From: Lachnospiraceae bacterium
Lineage (GTDB): Bacteria > Bacillota > Clostridia > Lachnospirales > Lachnospiraceae
Reading direction: 5' to 3'
Length of the DNA: 43,187 nucleotides
Assembly (NCBI GenBank): GCA_910576385.1
Contig: CAJTIR010000032.1
Span: 1 to 43,187 of the forward strand
Made by a program: the position numbers and the translations under genes
The notes under the pieces: model-generated
Told to the model about the DNA's origin: nothing
Seen by the model: only the letters and a program-made list of their open reading frames with translations
Databases searched by the model: none
Shown: positions 6,271 to 14,895 of the stretch, piece after piece
Numbering within the stretch: position 1 is the stretch's first letter
Layout of the letters: each line of letters opens with the position of its first letter

Positions 6271-7851
6271 TTATACATATAATTGTGTTTGGCAAACCTT
6301 AAGATAGATTGCCAAAGTTGCCAGCAGTATTAGACAAGTAATACCAAACATAATTATCATTTGATAATGCGGAAAGATTATACAGAGATACAATGGCGTT
6401 AAGCTGCTTGCCATTCCACCTCCAACCGTAGCTAAGACTGAAATTGCCCCACCTTTTACCGCATAATACTCACTTGTCCAATCATACTTAGGAAACTTGA
6501 TATTCAGATAAATACCAAGAACTGAAATGAAAAAAGCATATACCGTAGGAATAGTAAATAACAGTATAGTCTGCATCAAGGAATATGGAATCGCAATTCT
6601 GATAAAAATTGCACTAACATATAAAACAGGAAGTATTACTGTTAAATTTACCGCAATTTTAGAATTGTAAACTGTCCTTGCCTGCGTTGGAGAGGAACAC
6701 ATAATCCATCGGGTTTTCCCCTCTAAAGACAAGGATGCTGCCGTGGTAGAAGTCATAGTCACAAAAACAGAAAGCGCAATCGGCATAATATTTTGAATGA
6801 TGCTCATAATTCCCATCGTTTCTATTTGCTGTCGTAAAGCAGGCGGCATAAAAAATGCTGCCATAACTGCCACAACGAAAAGCAGGACAATTCCTATACA
6901 TGAATTCAAGGCATAAATCGTACATGAACTTAATCGGCGAAGCTCCTTTTTATACAATGCCATAAACGGAGATGAAGATTTTAATGTTCCCATTTTATAC
7001 TCTTTTTTTGCATAATGTGAGAATACCGCAGTATTCAATCTTTTATAGTAATGAGAAACAATCGTTATAAAAGCAATGTCCAGCAATAGGGAAACAGCGG
7101 CAAAAATAACAAAGCCTGCCCAATCATTATGTAATAAGGCATTTGTAAAAAGAATAGCAGGCGGATAAAATTTGTTTACCGCTTCTGCCATTGCAACACC
7201 TAAATTAGTTATCTGCGCCTCATCCATTGACTGTGTTTTTGCGGAAGCAAATACAATCATCAGTACGGCAGCCGTACTTAAAACCAATGAAAAAACATTT
7301 TTGTGTCTTGAATGTGATGAAACGGCAACAATTAGAACACCTAATGATAGTGAAATAATCATGGGAATAATCGGTGTCAAAAATAACGCACCCACTAAAA
7401 ACAGGTAACTAAAAATCGGCGGATGTTCGTATAAAACATAGATAATGCTTGACGGCAGCATGGCTATAAAGCCAATTATCAGATTGATGAGATACAGCAT
7501 CGTTATACGGCTTGTCACAATAGAAATCGTACTTACAGGCATGGACATAACCATATCATAATCTTTTAATCCGATAAGCACTCCTGTACTTTTAATAAAT
7601 GTAAGGGTCAAAGTTGCTAAAGAGCAGACTACTACCATGAGCGTTGGTAATGCTTCGCTGAGTCCCGCTAATGCCATACTGTTGCTGAATTTTGTCGTAT
7701 AGACTACAAGAATGGCAATGGCGGTAAGTCCTAAAGCGCCAACAATCGCAGAACGTTGTTTTTCCTGTTTATCACGAGAATGAATCAATCGGTTAATTCC
7801 GAAAAGATTGTATAACTGCATCCTCAAGAGATACTTATACTTGCCTTTCAT
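6271..7851 (-). CDS. ABC transporter permease (multi-span membrane protein)
   Basis: About 526 aa with roughly a dozen hydrophobic segments (for example AIVGALGLTAIAILVVY, ALPTLMVVVCSLATLTL and the last LILLATLAIYL), so an integral membrane protein. It is the permease partner of the ATPase encoded just upstream, and the genes overlap by 17 bp. The ATG at 7851 is chosen because GGAGG lies nine bases before it; a TTG two codons upstream is less likely. The size and lack of large extracellular domains resemble two-half ABC-2-like permeases of Firmicutes export systems. The substrate is unknown. Confidence 0.85.
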   Translation of the reverse strand: MKGKYKYLLRMQLYNLFGINRLIHSRDKQEKQRSAIVGALGLTAIAILVVYTTKFSNSMALAGLSEALPTLMVVVCSLATLTLTFIKSTGVLIGLKDYDMVMSMPVSTISIVTSRITMLYLINLIIGFIAMLPSSIIYVLYEHPPIFSYLFLVGALFLTPIIPMIISLSLGVLIVAVSSHSRHKNVFSLVLSTAAVLMIVFASAKTQSMDEAQITNLGVAMAEAVNKFYPPAILFTNALLHNDWAGFVIFAAVSLLLDIAFITIVSHYYKRLNTAVFSHYAKKEYKMGTLKSSSPFMALYKKELRRLSSCTIYALNSCIGIVLLFVVAVMAAFFMPPALRQQIETMGIMSIIQNIMPIALSVFVTMTSTTAASLSLEGKTRWIMCSSPTQARTVYNSKIAVNLTVILPVLYVSAIFIRIAIPYSLMQTILLFTIPTVYAFFISVLGIYLNIKFPKYDWTSEYYAVKGGAISVLATVGGGMASSLTPLYLCIIFPHYQMIIMFGITCLILLATLAIYLKVCQTQLYV

Positions 7852-8566
7852 TTTCAACTACCTCCATGAATACATCTTCAAGACTATGGCTTCCTTTGAT
7901 TTCTTCCATTGTTCCACTTTCTATCAATTTACCGTTATTGATGATAGTAACCTTGTCACACAATTTTTCGGCAACTTCAAGCACATGAGTGGAGAAAAAA
8001 ATTGCTGTTCCTGTATCACAAAGTTGACGCATCATCTTTTTTAAATGGAAAGATGCTTCGGGGTCAAGACCAACAAATGGCTCGTCTAACACTAAAAGCT
8101 GTGGAGAATGTACAAATGCGCCAATCAACGCAAGTTTCTGCTTCATACCATGCGAATAGGAGCTGATTAAATCCCCAAGACTGTCCGTTATTTTGAGAAT
8201 ATCCGCATATTCTTGTATTCTTGAAACTCTTTCTTTGGCAGGAACAGAAAACATATCACACATATAGTTTAAATATTGGATGCCTGTTACATAGTCATAT
8301 AAGTCGGGATTGTCTGGAATATAAGCTGTCATGGATTTGCATTTCACAGGCTCGCCCTTCACGGAATGGCCATTTACAAGGATTTCCCCCTCGTCAAAGT
8401 CCATTATCCCGACAACCGCACGGATTGTTGTTGTTTTCCCTGCGCCATTGTGACCAATAAAAGCATGGATTTCTCCTGCTTTTACCGTCAAATTCAAACT
8501 GTCAACAGCCTTTTTATTTCCAGAATAAATTTTAGAATAATTCTTAATTTCTAATACGGCGTCCAT
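7835..8566 (-). CDS. ABC transporter ATP-binding protein
   Basis: A 243-aa single nucleotide-binding domain. It has Walker A GHNGAGKTTT (residues about 38-47), a signature-like YSHGMKQK motif (SHGMK in place of LSGGQ, as in many CcmA/YtrB-type exporters), Walker B LLVLDEPFVGLD and switch histidine STHV. It powers transport through the overlapping permease downstream. A GGAGG site precedes the ATG. Neighbours upstream are a small DUF1648-like membrane protein and an ArsR-like regulator, so the module is a regulated exporter, perhaps for a peptide or drug; that use is inferred. Confidence 0.93.
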   Translation of the reverse strand: MDAVLEIKNYSKIYSGNKKAVDSLNLTVKAGEIHAFIGHNGAGKTTTIRAVVGIMDFDEGEILVNGHSVKGEPVKCKSMTAYIPDNPDLYDYVTGIQYLNYMCDMFSVPAKERVSRIQEYADILKITDSLGDLISSYSHGMKQKLALIGAFVHSPQLLVLDEPFVGLDPEASFHLKKMMRQLCDTGTAIFFSTHVLEVAEKLCDKVTIINNGKLIESGTMEEIKGSHSLEDVFMEVVENERQV

Positions 8567-8587
8567 TTTATTAGCCTCCTTTGAATT

Positions 8588-8785
8588 TTAGTTTTTGTAC
8601 TTTTTCACAATTGCCCAGTAAAGGATTGCGGGTACAGGAGTAAATAACAGAATAAAATATTTATTTACAACCGAACCAGAGCCAGACACTCCAAAGTGTA
8701 ACGGGATTTCCTGTGGCAATGAAAAAGTTAGTGCTGCTAATACAACAAAAGTTACAAATGTAATGATGATGCATTTTTTCTTCAT
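8588..8785 (-). CDS. Small two-span membrane protein, DUF1648-like
   Basis: The protein is 65 aa when started at the ATG at 8785, which sits eight bases after GGAGG; an ATG two codons earlier is too close to that site. It has a hydrophobic helix (CIIITFVTFVVLAALTF), then a loop LPQEIPLHFGVSGSGSVVNKYF, and a second helix (ILLFTPVPAILYWAIV). The P-x-H-F-x-x-x-G-x-V pattern with a conserved K is like the DUF1648 domain found next to ABC modules. It lies 19 bp upstream of the ATPase gene and heads that operon. Confidence 0.75.
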   Translation of the reverse strand: MKKKCIIITFVTFVVLAALTFSLPQEIPLHFGVSGSGSVVNKYFILLFTPVPAILYWAIVKKYKN

Positions 8786-8803
8786 AGGCATTACCTCCTT
8801 TTT

Positions 8804-8836
8804 AATATCATATTGATAATAATATCGTATTGATAG
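8804..8836 (-). promoter_or_regulatory. Imperfect dyad before the ABC operon
   Basis: Repeated ATATTGAT-like words and a GATAAT-AATATC dyad (8815-8826) lie just upstream of the ribosome site of the DUF1648-like gene. The same GATAAT/ATTATC half-sites form a perfect palindrome in front of the ArsR-like gene (9452-9465), which suggests one repressor binds both. Confidence 0.5.
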
Positions 8837-8845
8837 TAAAAAGTC

Positions 8846-8880
8846 AAGAAAAATCCCGTCCATCACTGAGGACAGGCGGG
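8846..8880 (-). terminator. Terminator after ArsR-like gene
   Basis: CCCG-TCC pairs with GGA-CGGG across 8855-8861 and 8870-8880. On the minus strand the stem is followed by a T6 run, placing a terminator right after the ArsR-like regulator and before the ABC operon. Confidence 0.7.
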
Positions 8881-8886
8881 AAATTT

Positions 8887-9423
8887 TTAATCCATTTTAG
8901 GCGGAGAAATAATAACGCCAATAGAATGCAGTTTTCGCCCCGCTGCGGGTGTGTTGTTTCCATAAGGCTTTATTGCATCCCTAATATTTCCAATTAACAT
9001 CTCAAGTTCCTCATCCGTTAGATAAAGAGGGGATAAAGAAAAACCAGATTTATCCTTTACAATGTCTATATCATCCTGTTTACAATAATCTTGGAATAAC
9101 TCCGCAAAGCCAATAATATATTGCATAAACGACTGCATATAAGCTTCACCAGAGTTGCTGTCTAAGATTTCTTTAAAATCTTTTGTCATATCAATATCTA
9201 TCGCATAAGTCTTTTCTAAAGCACCTCTGACTTGCGTTTGATTTACAATTTTTAATACTTTGTCATTTGTCATTCTCTTCAAATAGCGATAAAGCGTTGC
9301 AGGCGGAATATTCGAAAAGGTTTCGGATAAATGTTTAGCGGTAGTTTCCCCACAATTCTGTATTTCCAGAAATAGTTTGCATTTAATCGGGTTCGTCAAT
9401 ACATCCATAATTTTTTTATCCAT
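8887..9423 (-). CDS. ArsR-like (HTH_20) winged-helix transcriptional regulator
   Basis: A 178-aa protein. Residues 1-75 form a winged helix: MDVLTNPIKCKLFLEIQ, then TTAKHLSETFSNIPPATLYRYLKRM and the wing DKVLKIVNQTQVRGALEKTY. The rest (about 80-178) is an alpha-helical ligand or dimer domain without metal-binding cysteine clusters. Regulators of this layout often control adjacent ABC exporters. GGAGG precedes the ATG. A perfect 14-bp palindrome lies about 30 bp upstream of the start, and a related dyad precedes the ABC operon, so autoregulation plus control of the transporter is likely. Confidence 0.85.
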   Translation of the reverse strand: MDKKIMDVLTNPIKCKLFLEIQNCGETTAKHLSETFSNIPPATLYRYLKRMTNDKVLKIVNQTQVRGALEKTYAIDIDMTKDFKEILDSNSGEAYMQSFMQYIIGFAELFQDYCKQDDIDIVKDKSGFSLSPLYLTDEELEMLIGNIRDAIKPYGNNTPAAGRKLHSIGVIISPPKMD

Positions 9424-9451
9424 GCCTATCCCTCCAATAATTCGGTCTATT

Positions 9452-9465
9452 TGATAATATTATCA
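9452..9465 (-). promoter_or_regulatory. Palindromic operator TGATAATATTATCA
   Basis: A perfect 14-bp inverted repeat 29 bp before the ArsR-like gene. Half-site GATAAT also occurs before the ABC operon at 8815-8826. Best read as the regulator's own operator; binding is inferred. Confidence 0.6.
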
Positions 9466-9520
9466 TTTTGGTACTAGAAATTCAAGAGCTTTTCATTAAT
9501 GATAATCTAAGATAACAAAC

Positions 9521-9558
9521 CTAAAAGTGGCAAAGTTTTTATACCTTGCCACTTTTAG
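9521..9558. terminator. 13-bp perfect hairpin
   Basis: CTAAAAGTGGCAA (9521-9533) pairs perfectly with 9546-9558. It lies directly after the stop of the TnpV remnant on the minus strand and may be the terminator of the former mobile element. Confidence 0.65.
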
Positions 9559-9561
9559 CAC

Positions 9562-9836
9562 TTATACGAAGATTATTTCGTTATTCACACTCTCCCTTGC
9601 ACAAGCCCTTATGTTGTTGAGACGCCCTGTCCATTCTAAGGCATTTTCTTCATTTAGGCGTTCCGTTATGCCCTGTGTCTGTTTTGCCCTCTATGAACCT
9701 TTCAAAGCGTTCCTGTGCCTGCCTGTCGATGGCGGCAAGGTAAGCATTGAGTTTGCCGCTTGTGAGAAGATTGGTGTATGTAACCCTGCGGTACTGCTTC
9801 AGATAGTCCAGATGCCGCTGTCCCCAAAACAATAAA
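9562..9836 (-). pseudogene. tnpV: TnpV C-terminal remnant, frameshifted
   Basis: The minus strand encodes WGQRHLDYLKQYRRVTY, TNLLTSGKLNAYLAAIDRQA and QERFERFIEG, then after a frameshift near 9660 LNEENALEWTGRLNNIRACA and ESVNNEIIFV before a TAA at 9562-9564. This is the conserved body and tail of TnpV, a small clostridial transposon protein of unclear biochemical role. The N-terminal third is missing. The remnant shows that a larger Tn4451- or Tn1549-like element was once here. Confidence 0.75.
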
Positions 9837-9866
9837 CGTAAGGAAAAAAGATGGGAGGCGCAGTAA

Positions 9867-10088
9867 ATGGATGGAAACAGAAGCAATGCAGGGTATCTCA
9901 TTACAGCTTCCATCCCCGTTGGGAATGTGGAGTTTGTGCTGGGTGTGAATAAGAAAGAAGAACAATATGTCACCTGGGAGTGCAGGAACAAAACAGAGTA
10001 TTCCTTTGGGCATTATACAGACAGCCTTTTATTCTTAGGTTACAGTTCACTCGTCAGACAATATGGAGACAATCACATACTTGTATGA
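9867..10088 (+). CDS. Small mobile-element-associated hypothetical protein, possibly frameshifted
   Basis: A 73-aa frame after a good ribosome site (GGGAGG). The N-terminal 50 residues (GYLITASIPVGNVEFVLGV, YVTWECRNKTEYSFGHYTDS) look like a small family common on clostridial mobile elements. After that the neighbouring frame continues more protein-like (VHSSDNMETITYLYDDF), so the printed C terminus may be the result of an indel near 10035. No function is known to me. Confidence 0.45.
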   Translation: MDGNRSNAGYLITASIPVGNVEFVLGVNKKEEQYVTWECRNKTEYSFGHYTDSLLFLGYSSLVRQYGDNHILV

Positions 10089-10333
10089 TGATTTCTCCAT
10101 TTGTGCTGACGGAAGGGAACGCCGGTTTATGAGCAAGGTTAGCTGCAAAGCAGCGAGAAAGCGCTGAAAGCGCCTTAGCGAATGGCGTGGGAGTGAACAG
10201 TAACATTTTTAGAATTAAAAATAGTAAGAAAAGTAAGGCTTATTGTAATTTGCTAAAGGACTGTGTATAATAAAATAAAAGAAGAAACCAGAGTTTTCCG
10301 GCAAAAAGGTAACAGAAAGCAGGTAAGAATAAC

Positions 10334-11146
10334 ATGAAAAGCATGGAAGCAGAACAGATGGAAAACAGGCAGACGAATTGGGAAAAATTAAGCATATCCA
10401 ATGATTTCTTGTTTGGGAAGGTCATGCAGAACCCGGAGCTATGCAAAGAATTACTGCAGAGAATTTTGCCAGACTTGGAAATAGACCACATTGAATATCC
10501 AGAGCTGCAAAAAAGCATCAAACCAGATATAGATGCACATAGTATCAGGCTGGACGTATATGTGAAAGATGAAAAAGAAGTTGTTTATGACATAGAAATG
10601 CAGGTGAGCGATACGAAGGAACTGCCAAAGAGGAGCAGGTATTACCAAGGCATGATGGATTTGAAGCTCATTGATAAGGGGCAGTATTACGATGAATTAA
10701 ACCAAAGCTATGTTATCTTTATCTGCCCATTTGATGTATTTGGAAAAGGAAGGTATATTTATACGTTTGAAAATATTTGTAAAGAAGATAACCGTATTTC
10801 GATGGGAGATGGAACTGTATAGATATTTTTAAATGCAAAAGGGACACTGGATGATGTCAGTAAAGATTTGAAGGCATTTCTGGATTATGTGGCAGGAAAG
10901 AAAACGAAAGACCCCTATGTAGAGAAACTGGAAGAAGCGGTGAAAGAAGCAAAGAAAAACAGGGAATGGAGGCATGAATATATGACGTTGTTAATGCGTG
11001 ACAGGGAAAATGTGAAAAAGGGTGAGGAAATGTTAGCGAGGCTAATAGTGCTGTTAAATGAGGATAATCGGATATCAGATATTGTCAGGGTATCACAGGA
11101 TGAAGAATACCGTCAGAAACTTTATCTGGAATATCATATTGTCTAA
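10334..11146 (+). pseudogene. Rpn-family (PD-(D/E)XK) nuclease/putative transposase gene split by in-frame TAG
   Basis: The frame starts MEAEQMENRQTNWEKLSIS and runs through the Rpn/PDDEXK_2 core: NDFLFGKVMQNPELCKELL, the catalytic region LDVYVKDEKEVVYDIEMQV (D and E-x-Q) and SRYYQGMMDLKLIDKGQYY. A TAG at 10820-10822 stops it after DGTV; the same frame then continues IFLNAKGTLDDVSKDLKAF and a charged helical C terminus to 11146. Homologues are single proteins of about 270-300 aa, so TAG replaces a single codon, probably AAG. Rpn proteins are DNA nucleases linked to recombination and phage defence. Either this copy is dead or a truncated protein with an intact nuclease core is made. Confidence 0.85.
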
Positions 11147-11372
11147 ACGAGAAAAAGTGATGGGCAGGGCATATGTGTTGGAGAGGAGAATATAATAAGT
11201 TAACTCGTTGTGCTGCTTATATAATCAAAACTGCATAGATCATCGAAATGGCAAAAAAGCCCAAAAAGTCCCCTTCTGATTCTGGAAACTAAAAATTTCA
11301 GAAGATTAACTGCTTGATTTTTCCGATGTCACAGGGTGTCTGGAATATGCTGTTGAATGCCATGCACAGGTT

Positions 11373-12228
11373 ATGACCCAATACTTTATTCTGCAACCGG
11401 GTGCATATGGGGTGCTGCCTGGAGAATTGACAACAGCAGATAACATGGAGATGCATTTTTTTAGCACTACAAAGAATGCGCTGTTGTTTTTGGGATTAAC
11501 GTCTGAAAATGCGAATTATTATGCACAATTATATATGGTTGATTTCAATACAGGAAATGCGGCGCCGACAAATGTAAGTTATCGGCTGGAAATGTCACAG
11601 CAATAAATGGGGTGCCCCAGGGCGATTATATGTTTGTGGTGGCATCAGTGAATGAAACTGTTGGTCAGTTTTACCAAATGATGGTAAATGCACAAAATCC
11701 GGCAGGTAATCTCAGAAAGTTAGTTTATGTTGGCCCTACTCTTGAAAATGCAGCTATCTTATATGCAGATGGAGATTTATATGCAAATGGAAAGTATGCT
11801 TTTAATTATGATAATCCTGATTTGTCTAAGTTAGAGTGGAGAAGGGTTTTCCAATTAAATTATCCAGAAAGTGTTATCATGCAAGAACCCATGAAATTTC
11901 TGATGTGAAAATTAAGGAAATAAAGTTGGAACCTATAAGCTGCGATTCAAATTATGCTAAATAAACCTTTGCAATTCAAATATATTTGGCGCCGGGAACT
12001 CTGTTTAAATATTGTGATACCAATTATGGAAATGGCGGTCCTTTTTTGATTGATTTTATAGATACTACGGATCAAAAAATACCGAAAAGATTAGATGCAG
12101 TCGATACGGCAGGGGATAATTGTATTCTCATTTATAGTTTAAATGAGATGAAATCTATTGATTTATATGGTGGTCTAAATTGGTATTATTACCATAAAAT
12201 TGAAAGCGCGGTGAGAACTTTTTATTAA
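11373..12228 (+). pseudogene. Decayed gene of unknown function, at least two frameshifts
   Basis: Three open segments in three frames read as one protein. 11373-11606 encodes an N part (GVLPGELTTADNMEMHFFS). The chain then jumps frame near 11588 (AINGVPQGDYMFVVASVN continues a frame that is open before the stop). 11612-11908 follows, and after another jump near 11895 (ISDVKIKEIKLEPIS) and a stop near 11960 a last segment 11986-12228 ends ESAVRTFY. The middle part looks like a beta-rich domain. I do not recognise the family. It lies between the broken Rpn gene and an intact unknown gene. Confidence 0.55.
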
Positions 12229-12345
12229 AATTTATTATATAGGGTAAGTTTTTAAAGCATTGGTGTAAATTATTTTTGAACAAAATAAATTCTTCCTCTT
12301 AAAAATATGATATATGCTGTTTTTATATATTTGGAGGAAGAATTT

Positions 12346-12408
12346 GTGCTTAAGAATGCGGCTTTGACCGTTTATGATGAAACGAAAATAGTGGTTTATG
12401 AAAAATAA
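12346..12408 (+). CDS. Possible 20-aa leader peptide
   Basis: After GGAGGAAG a GTG opens LKNAALTVYDETKIVVYEK and a TAA, 36 bp before the next gene. The ribosome site is good, but nothing else supports it. It could be the tail of the decayed gene upstream. Confidence 0.2.
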   Translation: MLKNAALTVYDETKIVVYEK

Positions 12409-12444
12409 TATTATTGTGAGTCAAATTTGAGGAGGTAGGAGTGA

Positions 12445-13503
12445 ATGAATGTAAAAGCTGGCGATGTTAAATCGTTCTATGAATCCTATTATGATAGAAA
12501 AGTACAAGAATCAAAACAAAGATATGAACAAGCTACAACACTGAGTAATGTAAAGAAAGAAGATAGAAGTACGGATGAAGAACAAGCAAAGGCGGCAGTA
12601 AAAGAGCTGTTTGGCAGTGAGGCGGCAGAAGTTACATTATCTGAGGAGGGAAAAAGGAGATATGAAGCATTGCAGCAGTCAGTGCTTTATGATATACCTG
12701 TTGTTCTTGGAAAAAGAGGATATTATGCCCCAAACTGTTCTTGTATTCCAACAGAACAAGTGAAAGACTGTGCATTTACATTAGAAGGAATGCAGCGGTG
12801 GAATGTATTTGATGAGTATCTCTCTTATTGTGGTTTTTATGATAACATGGAGGAAGATGATATAGAGAAATTAAGAGATACGATGAGCGATATTTTAGTG
12901 CGTACTTCAACCTGGATAGATGTTAAAACCAAAAAATATGCTGAAACTTCATCATTTTCTTCAGGAGCAGGGGGCAGAGAATTGTATTCCTATGAGGCCG
13001 CTTTGGAGGTGGAATCCTCAACGGCAGCCCTGAGACTTTTTTCAGATCAGTACTTGCAGGAGGAACAAAAGAGCGGTTTTGATTTCTTAATTGATAAATA
13101 TTATGAAGACCTTTCCAAACATTTGCAGGGATATAAATCGGCGGAAGAGGCACTCTATGAATCGATCAATGATCAGGGATTTTCAGTATCAGATGAGACA
13201 TTGCGCCAATACGGGCTTTCTGAGGAGCAGATAAAGACACATAGGATAAGCGTAAAGTTAGGCGGTGTGAAGCACACAAAGGAGGAAGAGGGCGCTTACC
13301 GCAATGCATTGAGACAATTGTTTTCTTCCATAAACAGAGAAAATCAGGCGTCTGTATTTAAAAGATTAGAAGAACTTGTCATCAATTATGCATCGGGAAA
13401 CAGCAGCGACCAAGATGTGCGCAATGTTGTCAGAATGCGGACCCAAGGAGTTAGAGATAATGTGCAAAATTATTGGGGAAAATTGTTTGAATTGAATTTA
13501 TAA
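12445..13503 (+). CDS. Intact 352-aa protein of unknown function
   Basis: A full-length frame with a strong ribosome site (GGAGG, 10 bases before the ATG) in otherwise decayed DNA. The protein is soluble and charged, without signal peptide or membrane segment. The N-terminal 60 residues look coiled (YYDRKVQESKQRYEQATTLS), then a segment with clustered cysteines (YYAPNCSCIPTEQVKDCAF), then a mostly helical C-terminal half (for example YSYEAALEVESSTAALRLFS and YRNALRQLFSSINRENQ). The intact frame beside pseudogenes suggests it is either recent or still selected. I do not recognise the family. Confidence 0.7.
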   Translation: MNVKAGDVKSFYESYYDRKVQESKQRYEQATTLSNVKKEDRSTDEEQAKAAVKELFGSEAAEVTLSEEGKRRYEALQQSVLYDIPVVLGKRGYYAPNCSCIPTEQVKDCAFTLEGMQRWNVFDEYLSYCGFYDNMEEDDIEKLRDTMSDILVRTSTWIDVKTKKYAETSSFSSGAGGRELYSYEAALEVESSTAALRLFSDQYLQEEQKSGFDFLIDKYYEDLSKHLQGYKSAEEALYESINDQGFSVSDETLRQYGLSEEQIKTHRISVKLGGVKHTKEEEGAYRNALRQLFSSINRENQASVFKRLEELVINYASGNSSDQDVRNVVRMRTQGVRDNVQNYWGKLFELNL

Positions 13504-13804
13504 AAATATGAATGTTCAATAAATCCATAATAATATATGATGTATTTTTAAGGGATCTTTTTGATGATTATTTTAAAACAAACGGCTCTGTATGAAGAAA
13601 AATAAGTTTAAGTTAAAACTGGAGAAACAGTGTTGAAAAATATTGTTTCTCTATTTTTTTCATTAATCACAAATTTATAAATTGATTTTTGATAAAAATG
13701 TAATAGTATTTTAAGATTGCAGGAAAGAACATGGAGAATAGCTTTCCAAAATGAAGAAGGGATAAATATAACCCATATACTTTAAGTAACACCACTTTAC
13801 AACT
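13504..13804. other. Non-coding AT-rich stretch
   Basis: About 300 bases between the unknown 352-aa gene and a decayed transposase. Runs of T and A occur (near 13650), and I see no credible gene or strong hairpin. Confidence 0.5.
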
Positions 13805-14895
13805 TTATAAATAATACCCCTGTTGCTGAAACACCTGTTTTAAGGCATTTATTAAGGCTTTTGATTTTATATGGGTTTCTATATTTTCCACCAAAATGGC
13901 ATAAATTACCTGCCGACGGAGCTGTTTGCTTAGCACAAACCGAAATTCCTGTACGTTTTCTGACTGATATTTATTAAATGACGCATCCTGATACGGCAGT
14001 ATTTTCATGGCACAGTATGAGATATTGATTAACTTCTATGTTCCATCTGAAAGTATACAGCATCAGTGGGATATACTGCATGCGGTGGCTGTCAGTCTGG
14101 CTCAGCGGCGATTTTTCCTGCCATGCACAGAATATCTGGAGCTGTTCTGGAAAAACGGTACTGAAAAACAGGCGTCTGCCGCCATTTTCCTTATCCCCAG
14201 ATGTAACATATGCAAGAACTGTCCTTCTTCCAAAAATGTTTGTAAGGACATGGCGCGCCGTCACATAGTAATCACCGATTTTTTCATCAGACAGCGTAAA
14301 ATCATTCTGGATAGACAGTTTTTTCCCTCGCAGTGCGGGTCTGCCTCTTTTTCCAATTTACTGCTGCGGCAGGTCATACATGACAGAGTTAGACCTCGAA
14401 TTTCCTATGAGATCAAGGTTTTCATATTCATCCACAATGGAAACAAGCCCTTTTTTACATACCAGCTATTACAAAGAATGATAACATTTTTCTTTGTATG
14501 GAATATGGGCATTATATGATGTATCATGGAGGCCGCCAGTTCCAGTTTTGACTCCTTTTTCTGCCACATGCGGTATCCAAGTGGAACAGAAAGATAATGG
14601 ATCTTGTCCTTTTTCCATACTGGCACACAGAGCATGACACTTACAAAACAGTGTCCGCTCAGATCATTAGAGCCATTGTGTGCGGCATGGTCAAAAAGGG
14701 TAGAGATATTCTCAAATGTTTTACCGAACTTTGAGACCATCGTATCGTCAATACAAAGAAAACCAGGCTGTGACTGTAGTTTTTCTGATATCAGTTTTAA
14801 AGCTATAGAAGCAGTGGTATTCACTTTAATTAAATTTGCATTTATTGAAGATCGGGCTTGGAGAGAAGTAAATGAGAGGAATGCGACATGTTTGT
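13805..14895 (-). pseudogene. Decayed DDE transposase (IS4/IS701-like)
   Basis: Several minus-strand segments in changing frames give one transposase. The N part includes SINANLIKVNTTASIALKLI and CIDDTMVSKFGKTFENISTL (DD motif), then HCFVSVMLCVPVWKKDKIHY. A middle part is near 13974-14264 (VLTNIFGRRTVLAYVTSGDK, then IPLMLYTFRWNIEV). The C part is near 13805-14008 (KILPYQDASFNKYQSENVQE). At least three indels separate them. The YTFRWNIEV region is the usual E-containing segment of IS4-type transposases. No terminal repeats could be placed. The copy is inactive. Confidence 0.8.
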
